Shown here: piece after piece, positions 6,860 through 16,114 of the stretch
Layout of the letters: each line of letters opens with the position of its first letter
Position numbering within the stretch: position 1 is the first letter of the stretch
Assembly (NCBI GenBank): GCA_017543285.1
Contig: JAFYGK010000020.1
Coordinates: 35,297-99,296 of the forward strand
Source: Clostridia bacterium
Lineage (GTDB): Bacteria > Bacillota > Clostridia > Oscillospirales > Acutalibacteraceae
Reading direction: 5' to 3'
DNA: 64,000 nt
The notes under the pieces: generated by a model
What the model saw: only the letters and a program-made list of their open reading frames with translations
Told to the model about the DNA's origin: nothing
Databases searched by the model: none
Program-made: the position numbers and the translations under genes

Positions 6860-9097
6860 ATGTCCAAAATGGATGTAACATTTACAAGACAAAACGGGCG
6901 CACGATTGAGGAGGAGCTCTGGGTTTTCGACGTCGCTCCGTTCCAGGTATACAGAAGCGGACAATTCGGCACCTTTCTTCTTCTTGCGCTGGAGGCGATG
7001 GAGGATGACTGCCGTGAGGAAGGCATGCAGACAAAACATGAATTCCGCGATGAGCTGTTGACCTACTTCAAAAAATGCATCCGGTCCGAGCCCGGTTCTC
7101 TTGCTCTGCTCAAAAACGTAAGAACATTCATGACCATGTGCCGCAGGGATGAAAGCCTGTGCAGCATCGAAGCGCTCGACCGCGTGTGGACCGTTCTCAA
7201 AAGGGATGTTCCGCGCTCGCGCCATCAGATCGATTTGAACAGGCTGACCTATGAAGAGCTGTCGGTACTGAACGAAAACAACATTATCGGTGAAAAAACC
7301 GTAGAACCGGACGGATTATCCGCCGCCATAGCTCTGCTCGGCTCGGATGAGCGCAAAGGCGTATGCATGTGCGACACGGTCTTTTGCAGCGATCTTGCCG
7401 ATCTGTGCTATGCCTATCTTCGTCAGCTTTTCACGGCGGCGCGCCCGGCAAAGGATGAAGGGGACCGGACGGAAATCGGCGAAGATAACGCCGAAAGCGC
7501 CACCGCCGCGGACGACAATAATCTGCCGGAGGAATTCGCCGCGCAGCCGGAAAACCGGCCGGATGAGGACGGCGTTCCGGATCTGACCGATGACAAAGCC
7601 GAAGAAGCTGCCGGAGAGGTCCAGACGGAGCAGTCTGAGATACGTACCGGCGAAGATATTGACGGCGCCCAGCCGCAGAACGACAACTGCCGCGGGGAAG
7701 AAACGGAGCATCCGGACCGATCCGAAGCACGGGAGTCTGCGGATCGAGCCGCTGAGGACGCCGCTCCGCATGAACCGACCGAAGCACGGGACGACACCGC
7801 GCCGGGAGGAGACAACGGCAATGCCGGTCCCGTTTCGGATGAGCCGACAGCAGCCGCGGATAACGCGGACGATCAGCCGCAGGATATAACGGAAAACGAG
7901 CCATTGCAGGCAGGCGAGCCGGAAGCGGAAAAGCTTCCGTTTATAGCCGAACCGTTTGTTTTTGAACATGCCGTGCAGCCGGATCGGGCGGAAAACGACG
8001 CCGATTCCAAGACACAGGCCGAGGCGCCGGCGGATTACGGCGCGGCGCAGCGACCCGATCCGGAATATGACGAGCTTACAGATACAGATACAGAATATGC
8101 GTCTGAGACCGGCGAAATGACCGGGCAGCCGCCGAGAGCCGAAAACACGGAGCTTACCGAGCCGGCTGACAACAAAGCGGAACAAAACGCCGAACCGGAA
8201 GCGGAGAATGATTCCTCTGCATCTTATCAGCCCGAAGCGTTTGTCCAAAACGGAGCCTTCGCGCAGATGGGGGACACAACCGGGCCGGAATACGCCATTT
8301 CCGACAGCGGAGAGGAACAATCGACCGAGAATACCGCCCGACCCGAAGAGAACGGTCCTGCTTCCGGGCATGAAACAGACCTTGCGGAGGATCATTCCGG
8401 TGAAAATGAGAGCGCACCGGCAGAGGATCCCCGCGATACAAATGACGGTCAGACAGCCGACCCCGGCGAGGACGAGGACACGCAGACCGGAAAGATCCTT
8501 TCCGACGCCGCCGAAGACAAACCGGCAGACGGGCCGGAACCGGCGGATGAAACCCCGCAGCCCGGCATTTCGGAAGAAGTCGCCCGAGCCGCTGATAAAA
8601 ACGAGGAAAATCCGCCCGAAGCGGTCATAGCCGCCGCAGCGCGGCCGGCCGGGGAAGACGGCGAAAACACAGCGGAAGCCTTAGCACAGGCCGCAGAGGA
8701 ACAGGTCCCGCCCGAGGCTTTGCCCGGTACGCAGGACGCTCCTGCGCAGGAAGAGGCAATACAGGCGGCTCAGGGGGATTTCGTGCAGGCGGCCCGGCAG
8801 ACGATCCGGGGTGTTGTTTCCCAAGCGGATGAAGTACAGCCCCGGCAGGATGAAGCCGTGAGCTCCTCCGCCGACGAGACCGTAAAGCAGACGGTCAGCA
8901 AAAAGGACGAAATTGCCAAGCTGCACCGGCAGATATATATGAGAAAGCAAATGCTTGTAAAGAGGAATCCGGGGAACTACGGATACGCCAGAGCATTTGA
9001 CGAATACAAGACCGAGGCAAAGAAATATAAAAAGGCGGTAAAGAGCGGAGAAAAGACCGAGGACGAATATCTCGGCTGGCTGCTCGGCATAAAATAG
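6860..9097 (+). CDS. Large acidic, mostly disordered protein with conserved-looking ends
   Basis: The product has about 745 residues in three parts. Residues 1-200 look folded, with hydrophobic helices such as FGTFLLLALEAMEDD and a Cys pair CMCDTVFC. Residues about 200-675 are low-complexity, dominated by Glu, Asp, Ala, Pro and Gly, with no repeat of fixed length. The last 65 residues form a basic, probably helical end (IAKLHRQIYMRKQMLVKR). The start at 6860 is preferred because GGAG stands 9 bases before it; an in-frame ATG at 6845 overlaps that site. No signal peptide or membrane segment is seen, so it should be cytoplasmic. The architecture suggests a scaffold or linker protein. I do not recognise a family. 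Confidence 0.7.
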   Translation: MSKMDVTFTRQNGRTIEEELWVFDVAPFQVYRSGQFGTFLLLALEAMEDDCREEGMQTKHEFRDELLTYFKKCIRSEPGSLALLKNVRTFMTMCRRDESLCSIEALDRVWTVLKRDVPRSRHQIDLNRLTYEELSVLNENNIIGEKTVEPDGLSAAIALLGSDERKGVCMCDTVFCSDLADLCYAYLRQLFTAARPAKDEGDRTEIGEDNAESATAADDNNLPEEFAAQPENRPDEDGVPDLTDDKAEEAAGEVQTEQSEIRTGEDIDGAQPQNDNCRGEETEHPDRSEARESADRAAEDAAPHEPTEARDDTAPGGDNGNAGPVSDEPTAAADNADDQPQDITENEPLQAGEPEAEKLPFIAEPFVFEHAVQPDRAENDADSKTQAEAPADYGAAQRPDPEYDELTDTDTEYASETGEMTGQPPRAENTELTEPADNKAEQNAEPEAENDSSASYQPEAFVQNGAFAQMGDTTGPEYAISDSGEEQSTENTARPEENGPASGHETDLAEDHSGENESAPAEDPRDTNDGQTADPGEDEDTQTGKILSDAAEDKPADGPEPADETPQPGISEEVARAADKNEENPPEAVIAAAARPAGEDGENTAEALAQAAEEQVPPEALPGTQDAPAQEEAIQAAQGDFVQAARQTIRGVVSQADEVQPRQDEAVSSSADETVKQTVSKKDEIAKLHRQIYMRKQMLVKRNPGNYGYARAFDEYKTEAKKYKKAVKSGEKTEDEYLGWLLGIK

Positions 9098-9147
9098 ACC
9101 GAACAAACGGCGGCAAGGACAGACCGCACCGCAATCGAAACAAAAAC

Positions 9148-9236
9148 GGCGGCTTTCAGAACGATCAAAGAGAAAAAGTGAAATGGGTCAAACCTGTTTG
9201 CTAAACCACCGCTGATCGCGCTGATGCCGCCTTTTT
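9148..9236 (+). terminator. Candidate long-stem terminator of the acidic-protein gene
   Basis: GGCGGC, CAG and CGATCA on the left (9148-9167) pair in order with TGATCG, CTG and GCCGCC on the right (9213-9231), followed by TTTTTG. The stem is interrupted and the loop is about 45 nt. The rest of the 9098-9437 gap holds only this and the opposing terminator at 9281-9315. Confidence 0.5.
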
Positions 9237-9280
9237 GCGCCGTTTTTACATCAAAAAAACAAACGCAATCCTTAAAATAT

Positions 9281-9315
9281 GCAAAACAAAAATGCCGCCG
9301 GTTTTCCGACGGCAT
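9281..9315 (-). terminator. Intrinsic terminator of the PLP-enzyme gene
   Basis: On the minus strand the 10-bp stem ATGCCGTCGG / CCGGCGGCAT (one G-T pair) with loop AAAA is followed by TTTTTGTTTT. Confidence 0.85.
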
Positions 9316-9437
9316 TGATCATTATATGAAGCGCGACGCCGACATCCGGGATAAAACCGCCACGGCAGCACGGGAAATACCGGAAAAAGACTTCGCGGGC
9401 CGGTCTGCTGTTTCCGGCGCGGCTCAGAACAGATCTC

Positions 9438-10691
9438 CTATACAGACAGGTTGTCAAAAGCCTTCATTACGGCTATCTTCGCCGTATGATAGTTCAATCC
9501 TCCCTGCAGCCAGACGGCGTACGGCTCTCTGAGAGGGGCATCGGCGGAGATTTCGATCGACGCGCCGTTCGTAAAGGCTCCCGCCGCCATGATGACCTCG
9601 CTTTCGTAACCGGGCATTGCCCACGGTTCGGGAGCCGCGAAGGAATCGACAGGCGAGCAGGACTGGATCCCGCGGCAGAATTTTAAGAGGTTTTCGGAGT
9701 TTTCCAGGCAGACCGACTGGATAATATCGGTGCGCGGCTCGTCAAAGGCGGGAAACGCCCTGAACCCGAGAGCGTTCGCCATCGCCGCGGTAAAGGCGGC
9801 GGTTTTAAGCGCTTCGCCGACTACATGCGGCGCGTTGAACAATCCCATAAACAATTCCCTGTTGTGGCCCAGAGAAGCGCCCACCTCGCGGCCTGTGCCG
9901 ACCGTAGTGAGCGAATAGCTGCATTTTTCCACGGCGCGCGCCGAGCCCGCTATATATCCGCCGCAGGGAGCGATACCGCCGCCGGCATTTTTTATAAGCG
10001 AACCGGCGATGATATCCGCGCCGTACGATACCGGCTCGTCGATCTCGACAAATTCACCGTAGCAGTTGTCGATCATAATATAACAGTCGGAATTTACGGA
10101 GCGTATAACTTTTATCGCCTCAGCGATCTGCGCTACAGAAAGAGACGGACGGAGCTCATAGCCCCGTGACCGCTGAAAATAAGCGACCCTGATCTTTCTG
10201 TCTGCGGCGGCGGACCTTATGGCGCTGAGGTCGGGCCTGCCGTCCCTTAAATCGACCTGTCGGTATGAAATGCCGAAATCCTTCAGCGAACCGTTGCCGT
10301 CGCCCCGGATGCCGATGACCTCCTCCATGGTGTCGTAAGGCTTGCCCGTGACCGAAAGGAGGGTATCGCCGGCGCGCAGCAGACCGAACAGAGCGACCGA
10401 AAGCGTGTGCGTGCCGCTGACGAAGTGATGCCTGACAAGAGCGTCCTCGGCGCCGACGGCTTTGGCAAAAACAGCGTCCAGAACGTCGCGCCCGGCGTCG
10501 CCGTAGCCATAGCCGGTGGATGCGGCGAAATGGGTTTCGGCAACCCTGCAGTCAATGAACGCCCGCAAAACCTTCTGGCTGTTGTATTCTGCGACAGAGT
10601 CGATTTTTTCAAAAACCGGTCGGAGCAATTTCTGCGCCCGATCCGCGAGAGAGATGATCTTTTCCGAAAAATCAAAAGAATTGTATTTCAT
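9438..10691 (-). CDS. PLP-dependent methionine gamma-lyase family protein (aluminium-resistance/COG4100 type)
   Basis: The product has 417 residues, the usual size for COG4100 proteins. Family marks in order are EYNSQKVLRAF (about 34-44), the glycine- and Tyr-rich STGYGYGDAGRD (about 58-69), HHFVSGTHTL (about 88-97) and the PLP region IIAGSLIKNAGGGIAPCGGYIAG (about 225-247), whose Lys should carry the cofactor. The fold is that of Cys/Met-metabolism PLP enzymes. Annotated names such as aluminium resistance protein come from old complementation work; the true reaction is probably C-S bond cleavage, inferred from the family. It is a single-gene unit between its own terminator and polA. Confidence 0.85.
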   Translation of the reverse strand: MKYNSFDFSEKIISLADRAQKLLRPVFEKIDSVAEYNSQKVLRAFIDCRVAETHFAASTGYGYGDAGRDVLDAVFAKAVGAEDALVRHHFVSGTHTLSVALFGLLRAGDTLLSVTGKPYDTMEEVIGIRGDGNGSLKDFGISYRQVDLRDGRPDLSAIRSAAADRKIRVAYFQRSRGYELRPSLSVAQIAEAIKVIRSVNSDCYIMIDNCYGEFVEIDEPVSYGADIIAGSLIKNAGGGIAPCGGYIAGSARAVEKCSYSLTTVGTGREVGASLGHNRELFMGLFNAPHVVGEALKTAAFTAAMANALGFRAFPAFDEPRTDIIQSVCLENSENLLKFCRGIQSCSPVDSFAAPEPWAMPGYESEVIMAAGAFTNGASIEISADAPLREPYAVWLQGGLNYHTAKIAVMKAFDNLSV

Positions 10692-10869
10692 AAAAACCTC
10701 GATCGTTTATAAGCGGAAAGCTGATTTAAAAAAACGCGTGTACGGTTCGCGAAATCAGGCGGCCGGACAAATTATAAACAGGCGCAGAACGGTCGATCCA
10801 AAACGGCTTCGTATTGAGAACCGACTGCGAAGCGAAAATATTCGCTGATCCAACAACGCAGTTTTATCC

Positions 10870-13422
10870 TTAATGCGCCTCAAACCATGTCTGCCCTATG
10901 CCGACGTCGACAACAAGCGGAACGCTCAGCTTTACGCAGCCGGACATTTCCTCGCGCAGAATATCGGCCGCTCTCCGGGCGATGTCCTCTTTCGCCTCGA
11001 CGATCAGCTCGTCGTGAACCTGCAAAACAAGCCTCGCGTCAAGACCTTCGTCCCGAAGCCTGCCGTTCACGCGGATCATGGCGATCTTGATTATATCAGC
11101 GGCCGTTCCCTGAATGGGCATATTGCGCGCGACGCGTTCGCCGAAGCTGACAAGATTACGGTTGCTGCTCTTAAGCTCGGGCAAATATCTTCTGCGGTCG
11201 AATTCGGTGCGGACAAAGCCGTCCTTTTTTGCGCTTTCGACAATGCGCTTCATATATTCCTGCACGCCGCTGTAATGAGCCATGTACTGCTTTATATATC
11301 TCGAAGCCTCGGTAAAGCTGACGCCGATATCCTTGGCGAGAGAAAAAGCTCCGATGCCGTAGACTATGCCGAAGTTTACGGCCTTGGCGCGCGAGCGCAT
11401 TACCGGTGTGACAAAGTCCTCGGGTATGCCGAAGACCTGTGAGGCGGTGATCTGGTGGATATCCTTGTTTTCGATAAAGGCCTGGCGCATGGCATTATCG
11501 CCCGAAATGTGCGCCAGCACACGCAGCTCGATCTGCGAATAGTCGGCGTCAACCAGCAGATAACCGTCCTTTGCCCGGAACATTTTGCGGAACTCCCGTC
11601 CGACATCGGTGCGGATGGGTATATTCTGCAGGTTGGGCTCGGTAGAGCTTATTCTGCCGGTGCGCGTTTCGGTCTGATTAAAGGTCGTATGGATACGGTC
11701 GTCGTCGGCTATACATGAAAGAAGGCCGTCGCAGTAGGTTGAAACGAACTTGGTCAGCGTGCGGTATTCCAGAATAAGAGTGACGACCGGATTGTCGCCT
11801 GCGAGAGCCTCAAGCACGTCGGCGCTGGTGGAATATCCGGTCTTGGTCTTTTTGGAGCCCTTGAGCCCCATTCTTTCAAAAAGCACTTCACCAAGCTGCT
11901 TTGGCGAATTAATGTTGAATTCCTCGCCGCACATGGTGTAAATCTGCATCTGAAGGGCGTCGATGCGGTCGATGAGCCGGTCTTTATACCGCACGATCTC
12001 AGCCGAATCAACGTAGAAGCCCTCAAGCTCCATCCGTGCCAGAACATCGGACAGCGGCATTTCTATATCATAGAGAAGTCCAGACATGCTGTTTATCCCG
12101 ATTTCCTCCATCAGACGACGCGAAAGTGCGGGCATGGCGGCAAGCCTTTTCACGTTATCGGAAAGACCGGCGGAGTTATCTGCCGCGACGGAATAGGCCC
12201 CGCACAGCCGCAGAATATCATAATCGGAGCTGTTGGGATCAAGCAGATAGGCGGCGAGGGTAATGTCCAGAGAAATACATTTTGCGGAAATGCCGTTTAA
12301 CGCGGCCGTTTTAAAGAGCTTCTTGGAATCGCTGCAAACCAGTTTAACGCGCTCATTTGATAACAAAACGGCTATTTCACCGTCATTTAAAGAATATACT
12401 GTGTTGTTAAACAACAAAAGCCCGCCGCTTTTACCGTTATCTTCATCGAAGACGAAGTAAGCATCGCCCCCGATAGCCGAGAGATCGGGAAGGACGGAGG
12501 AAAACTCAACATTTCCCGCCTGCCCGGGGGAGCTGTCAGAAGGCGCGGGAGAAGAGGGCGAAACGCCGAATTTATCCATCAGCGAAAAAAGCTCCAGAGA
12601 TGACATCAAGGCGCCGGCTCTGTCGGAATTATCCCTTTTCACGAGATCACGGTCATTAATATCAATGGGCGCCGTGCGGCATATGGTGCCGAGTCTGCGG
12701 CTGAGATAAGCCATGTCGCGGTCCTTTTGCAGCTTTGCCCTGACCCCGGGCTTTATATCCAGCGAATCAATATTGTCATAAATGTTATCAATATCGTGAT
12801 ATTCGGAAATCAGCTTCTGCGCGGTGACCTTACCGATGCCCGAAACGCCCGGGATACAGTCGGAGGAATCGCCCATCAAAGCCTTTATGTCGATCATCTG
12901 CGGCGGCTCGACGCCGTACTCGTCAAAAAGAGCCTTTCTGTCATACATGACCGTGGAAGGCTGAGACGCCTTTGTAGTGGTCAGCAAAACCGAAGTGTTA
13001 TCGGAAATAAGCTGGAGCGAATCTCTGTCGCCGGTCGCGATAACACAGTCGTCGCCCCTGTCATCGCACATTTTTGATAACGTGCCGAGAATATCATCTG
13101 CCTCGTATCCTTCACATTCGATGATACAGAAACCGAGAGCCGAAAGCAGCTCCTTCAGCTTCGGAAGCTGCTGCGCCAGTTCCTCCGGCATACCGTGGCG
13201 ATTTGCCTTGTATCCTTCATACATATTGTGGCGAAAGGTTTTGGCGCGCATATCAAAGGCGACGGCAAACCGGTCGGCGCCCGTCTGAGTCATCAGCTTG
13301 TGCAGGATGTTGAGAAAGCCGTATATGCCGTTTGTGTAAAAGCCGTCCTTTGTCGTCAGCAGTTTTATGCCGTAAAAGGCGCGGTTAAGAATGCTGTTGC
13401 CGTCGATGGCCAGAAGTTTCAT
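10870..13422 (-). CDS. polA: DNA polymerase I
   Basis: The product has 850 residues in the full three-domain layout. The N-terminal 5'-3' exonuclease (about 1-290) has MKLLAIDGNSILNRAFYG, the metal-binding run GYEADDILGTL and the helix-hairpin-helix GDSSDCIPGVSGIGKVTA. The middle 3'-5' exonuclease-like domain lacks the usual catalytic acids and is probably inactive, as in Bacillus and Thermus. The polymerase domain has LLVDADYSQIELRVLAHISGD (motif A), the RAKAVNFGIVYG O-helix and the VHDEL motif C near the C-terminus. Role: Okazaki fragment maturation and repair. No promoter of consensus quality was found upstream. Counted by eye, the second half of the gene on the + coordinates is rich in the word GATAAC/GTTATC. 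Confidence 0.97.
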   Translation of the reverse strand: MKLLAIDGNSILNRAFYGIKLLTTKDGFYTNGIYGFLNILHKLMTQTGADRFAVAFDMRAKTFRHNMYEGYKANRHGMPEELAQQLPKLKELLSALGFCIIECEGYEADDILGTLSKMCDDRGDDCVIATGDRDSLQLISDNTSVLLTTTKASQPSTVMYDRKALFDEYGVEPPQMIDIKALMGDSSDCIPGVSGIGKVTAQKLISEYHDIDNIYDNIDSLDIKPGVRAKLQKDRDMAYLSRRLGTICRTAPIDINDRDLVKRDNSDRAGALMSSLELFSLMDKFGVSPSSPAPSDSSPGQAGNVEFSSVLPDLSAIGGDAYFVFDEDNGKSGGLLLFNNTVYSLNDGEIAVLLSNERVKLVCSDSKKLFKTAALNGISAKCISLDITLAAYLLDPNSSDYDILRLCGAYSVAADNSAGLSDNVKRLAAMPALSRRLMEEIGINSMSGLLYDIEMPLSDVLARMELEGFYVDSAEIVRYKDRLIDRIDALQMQIYTMCGEEFNINSPKQLGEVLFERMGLKGSKKTKTGYSTSADVLEALAGDNPVVTLILEYRTLTKFVSTYCDGLLSCIADDDRIHTTFNQTETRTGRISSTEPNLQNIPIRTDVGREFRKMFRAKDGYLLVDADYSQIELRVLAHISGDNAMRQAFIENKDIHQITASQVFGIPEDFVTPVMRSRAKAVNFGIVYGIGAFSLAKDIGVSFTEASRYIKQYMAHYSGVQEYMKRIVESAKKDGFVRTEFDRRRYLPELKSSNRNLVSFGERVARNMPIQGTAADIIKIAMIRVNGRLRDEGLDARLVLQVHDELIVEAKEDIARRAADILREEMSGCVKLSVPLVVDVGIGQTWFEAH

Positions 13423-13441
13423 GTCAGATCATCCTTAATTG

Positions 13442-13514
13442 AAAAAAGAGATAGCAATCAAATAAAGGGCTTGAATAAATACCGTGCTTAATATACGGGC
13501 TGAGCCGCTATCTC
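13442..13514 (-). terminator. Candidate terminator of the ABC operon
   Basis: On the minus strand GAGATAGC (13507-13514, overlapping the permease stop codon) pairs with GCTATCTC (13448-13455), followed by TTTTTTC. The 51-nt loop is long, so confidence is limited. Confidence 0.35.
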
Positions 13515-14176
13515 ATCCGGGCGGGAGGAGCTGTCGGCAAAAGCACGCCGTAATTGAAGCTGCGTCTTGAAATCAGATATGAGGCGATAAATACCGCAGC
13601 GGAAACGCCCAAAAGAATAAGGGAGTTTGCGGTGTTGTCGGTAAAAAACCTGATGGCGCTCAATATTATTTCGTTATTTTCCGCAATGAAGCAGAGGATC
13701 ACGCCTATAAAAGCCGGGATACCGTAAACGGCCTTGAATTTTTCGGCGCCGAAGGTGAAAACGCCGAGGAAGCTGAGCCCTCCGAAAAGCAGACAGCTTG
13801 CCGCCGAGCAAACGGCGATATTTATCACCTGCTGCATGGTGAGCTTCATATATTCCCTGAAGATGATCATATCGGCCAGAGCCAGACCGACGAAAACAAT
13901 CATAGCGGTGAAGAGAAAGAGGAATTTCGCGAGAACATATTCAGAGGCTTTGGCGGGGAGGAAGTTGAGAAAATTTGCCGCCTGGTTTTGCGTTTCCGCA
14001 AAAACCCAGAAATAGGAGCAGATATATGAAAGCAACAGGATGGAAAGAAAGATCATATCGCCTGACCGCACAAAGAGGGTGACGGCGAAAGCGACAAGCA
14101 GCAGCACGGTGTATTTAAAATGAGATGAAAAAGCGGCGGTATAATCTCTCCTGAGAAATCTGATAACATTATTCAT
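13508..14176 (-). CDS. ABC-type permease-like membrane protein
   Basis: The product has 222 residues and about six hydrophobic segments, beginning at residue 20 (YTVLLLVAFAVTLFV). It ends shortly after the last segment with a basic tail. There are no conserved catalytic residues. It overlaps the upstream ATPase gene by 8 bases, so the two are translationally coupled and should form an ABC-2-type export or morphology complex. Size and topology fit a small ABC-2 permease; the substrate is unknown. Confidence 0.65.
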   Translation of the reverse strand: MNNVIRFLRRDYTAAFSSHFKYTVLLLVAFAVTLFVRSGDMIFLSILLLSYICSYFWVFAETQNQAANFLNFLPAKASEYVLAKFLFLFTAMIVFVGLALADMIIFREYMKLTMQQVINIAVCSAASCLLFGGLSFLGVFTFGAEKFKAVYGIPAFIGVILCFIAENNEIILSAIRFFTDNTANSLILLGVSAAVFIASYLISRRSFNYGVLLPTAPPARMR

Positions 14177-15017
14177 TGTATTCGCCTCCTCCGATGTAAT
14201 ATCTGATAACGTCGGAACGTTCTGCTTTTTCCGCGGTGACGCCGGGATACCTTTCGGTTATCTTTTTTGCTGCATGATCGCCCTGAACGATGCAGCTTAA
14301 TTTTTTGCCGTCAAAACGCGCTCCGATCGCGCCCTCGGGTGTTTCATTGCACTCTCCGCTGATCAGATAACAATCGGAGAAGGGCTCGTCCCCGTAAAGG
14401 CTGTGCTTTACGATGCCGTCGGAAATGATGATAATGCCGTCGGCGTATTTATCCAGATCACCGATTCGCGAAGTAGTGAAAACAAGGCTTGTGTCTCCGA
14501 GATATTTTTTCAGCGCGCTCATTATATCTCCGGTAACGAACGGGTCGGCGTCGCCGGCGAGATCGTCGGCAAGGATGAGCCGCGGACGGCGCGCCATGGC
14601 AAGCGCGTAAGACAGCTTTATAAGCTGCGGCCCGGAAAGGGCGTCGAGACGATCAACGGGCTTCAGACCAAAGCCCTTTGAGATCTCTTCAAAAAGAGCG
14701 TTATCAAATTTACGATAAAAAAGCCGGAAGCTTTTGCAAACACGGTAAACCGTCAGCGTCGGCATAAAGCCGAGATAGGGCGTTATATACGCAATGGAGC
14801 CGCGTATATTGTGATCGTCAGGGCTGCCGCCCAAAACCTTGATTTCGCCGCTGTCGGGCTTTAAAAATCCGGACATGAGCTTGATAAGGGTGGATTTTCC
14901 TCCTCTGTCGGGAGTGTAAATTCCGGTGCGGACGCCGTCCCCGGCGGTGAGCTCGTCAATATTCAGGTTTAGCCGGCCGATACGGTAGCGCAGATTTTTT
15001 ATGCTTACAGCAGACAT
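14169..15017 (-). CDS. Degenerate ABC transporter ATP-binding protein
   Basis: The product has 282 residues with the ABC ATPase fold. The Walker A loop reads YTPDRGGKSTL (about 34-44) in place of GxxGxGKST: the GKST end is kept but the first glycine is missing. The signature is LSGPQ instead of LSGGQ (about 127-131). Walker B ends ILADD in place of ILDEP, so the catalytic Glu is replaced by Asp. The switch His region reads TTSRIGD, with no clear His. The protein may bind ATP but hydrolyse it poorly. The C-terminal 80 residues are an extra domain. It is co-transcribed with the permease at 13508. A regulator is not adjacent. Confidence 0.75.
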   Translation of the reverse strand: MSAVSIKNLRYRIGRLNLNIDELTAGDGVRTGIYTPDRGGKSTLIKLMSGFLKPDSGEIKVLGGSPDDHNIRGSIAYITPYLGFMPTLTVYRVCKSFRLFYRKFDNALFEEISKGFGLKPVDRLDALSGPQLIKLSYALAMARRPRLILADDLAGDADPFVTGDIMSALKKYLGDTSLVFTTSRIGDLDKYADGIIIISDGIVKHSLYGDEPFSDCYLISGECNETPEGAIGARFDGKKLSCIVQGDHAAKKITERYPGVTAEKAERSDVIRYYIGGGEYNE

Positions 15018-15223
15018 AAAGTTATCACATCCTAAAAAATATTGTGCCGGAATCCGGCGTAATTGTTATCAGGAAAAAATGTTAACGCATGACGAACGTC
15101 CTGACTTCCGGATCAGGGCAGGAAAAGCCGCGAGCTGAGCGACATCGCGACAGCAAAAAGAAAAACCAAGCAAAACGAATGAAAGCGTCGGATAAACAAA
15201 ACCGGACGCGCGGCGCGAAAGGA

Positions 15224-15697
15224 TCACAATTCGGAAATGCCGCAGAAGACACTGCCTCCGGTTATGTCAATAAAACCGTAGCTTTTTCTGCTCATTCTCG
15301 GCTGGGATATGCTGCCCGGATTCATAATATAAACGCCCTGCTCGTAACGGTAATCGGTCATGTGGGTGTGACCGTAGAGGATAACCCTTGCGTCATATTT
15401 CGCAGCCGCTCTCTTAAGGCGGTCGAGGGAGACGTATACGCCGTATCGGTGACCGTGGGTCATAAAAACAGTGACGCCGCCGATCTTGACGACCTCATCA
15501 TTTTGCGCCTGAGAGTAAAAATCGTTGTTCCCGCAAACCATAACGTATTTCTTTTCCGGGAAAAGAGACATCAGGTTTTCAAATTCGTTATTGCCGTCGC
15601 CGAGATGAAGGATGTACTCCGCCTCGGGATGATTGGTGATAACACGATGCATGTCGAAAGAGCGTCCGTGTGAATCGGAAAAGATCAAAACTCGCAT
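15224..15697 (-). CDS. Metallophosphoesterase of the YfcE/MJ0936 family
   Basis: The product has 157 residues, the usual length. All five metal-binding blocks are present in order: FSDSHG (about 6-11), HLGDG (about 31-35), CGNNDF (about 55-60), MTHGHRYG (about 79-86) and GHTH (about 109-112). These form the two-metal site of calcineurin-like phosphodiesterases. Family members hydrolyse phosphodiesters such as cAMP analogues in vitro; the natural substrate here is unknown. It has no shared operon; the gene diverges from the unknown gene at 15772. Confidence 0.9.
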   Translation of the reverse strand: MRVLIFSDSHGRSFDMHRVITNHPEAEYILHLGDGNNEFENLMSLFPEKKYVMVCGNNDFYSQAQNDEVVKIGGVTVFMTHGHRYGVYVSLDRLKRAAAKYDARVILYGHTHMTDYRYEQGVYIMNPGSISQPRMSRKSYGFIDITGGSVFCGISEL

Positions 15698-15771
15698 AGC
15701 AGAACTCCTATGTTGAAGGTAACAAAAAAAGAACGGACGAATATAATAAAAAAGAAAAGCGAGGTGTTGAT

Positions 15772-15996
15772 ATGACTGATAACAGTGAAATGAAGAGAAC
15801 TCTTATGCAGGCGTTAGCAAACAGCAATAAATCAGAACAGAAAGCCGTCAGGGACAGACTCAGGGCTTGCCTTGACAGCATGAGCGAGGCACAAAAAAAC
15901 CAGCTTGAAAGGGTGCTGAGCGACGAAACCCGGCTGAAAGCCGTTCTGTCAACGGCAAAGGCACAGGAGCTTATAAGAAAACTCGGCTCAGGCTAA
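15772..15996 (+). CDS. Small unrecognised protein
   Basis: The product has 74 residues, mostly helical and charged, with no Cys, Trp or membrane segment. Its second half (LERVLSDETRLKAVLSTAKAQELIRKLG) resembles the style of the next protein, where short helices carry SDP or SDE turns. GAGGTG stands 6 bases before the ATG. It starts a set of three + strand genes with no known function (15772, 16115 and 16807). I do not recognise a family. A coiled-coil or oligomerising helix is possible. Confidence 0.55.
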   Translation: MTDNSEMKRTLMQALANSNKSEQKAVRDRLRACLDSMSEAQKNQLERVLSDETRLKAVLSTAKAQELIRKLGSG

Positions 15997-16114
15997 TAAA
16001 TTATACCATAAAAGATGATGTAAATAAAGGGATAGCAACAAAAATAAGTCAAAATTAACGCAGATATTCTGATAACACACAGGCAAATCACATATGACGG
16101 GGCGGGAGGAAGCG

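Noticed and set aside
7316..8395. Long open frame on the minus strand opposite the acidic protein
   Set aside because: Its composition (Arg, Val, Gly, Leu) is the mirror of GAA/GCC/GAC-rich codons on the plus strand. It has no ribosome site and no family pattern.
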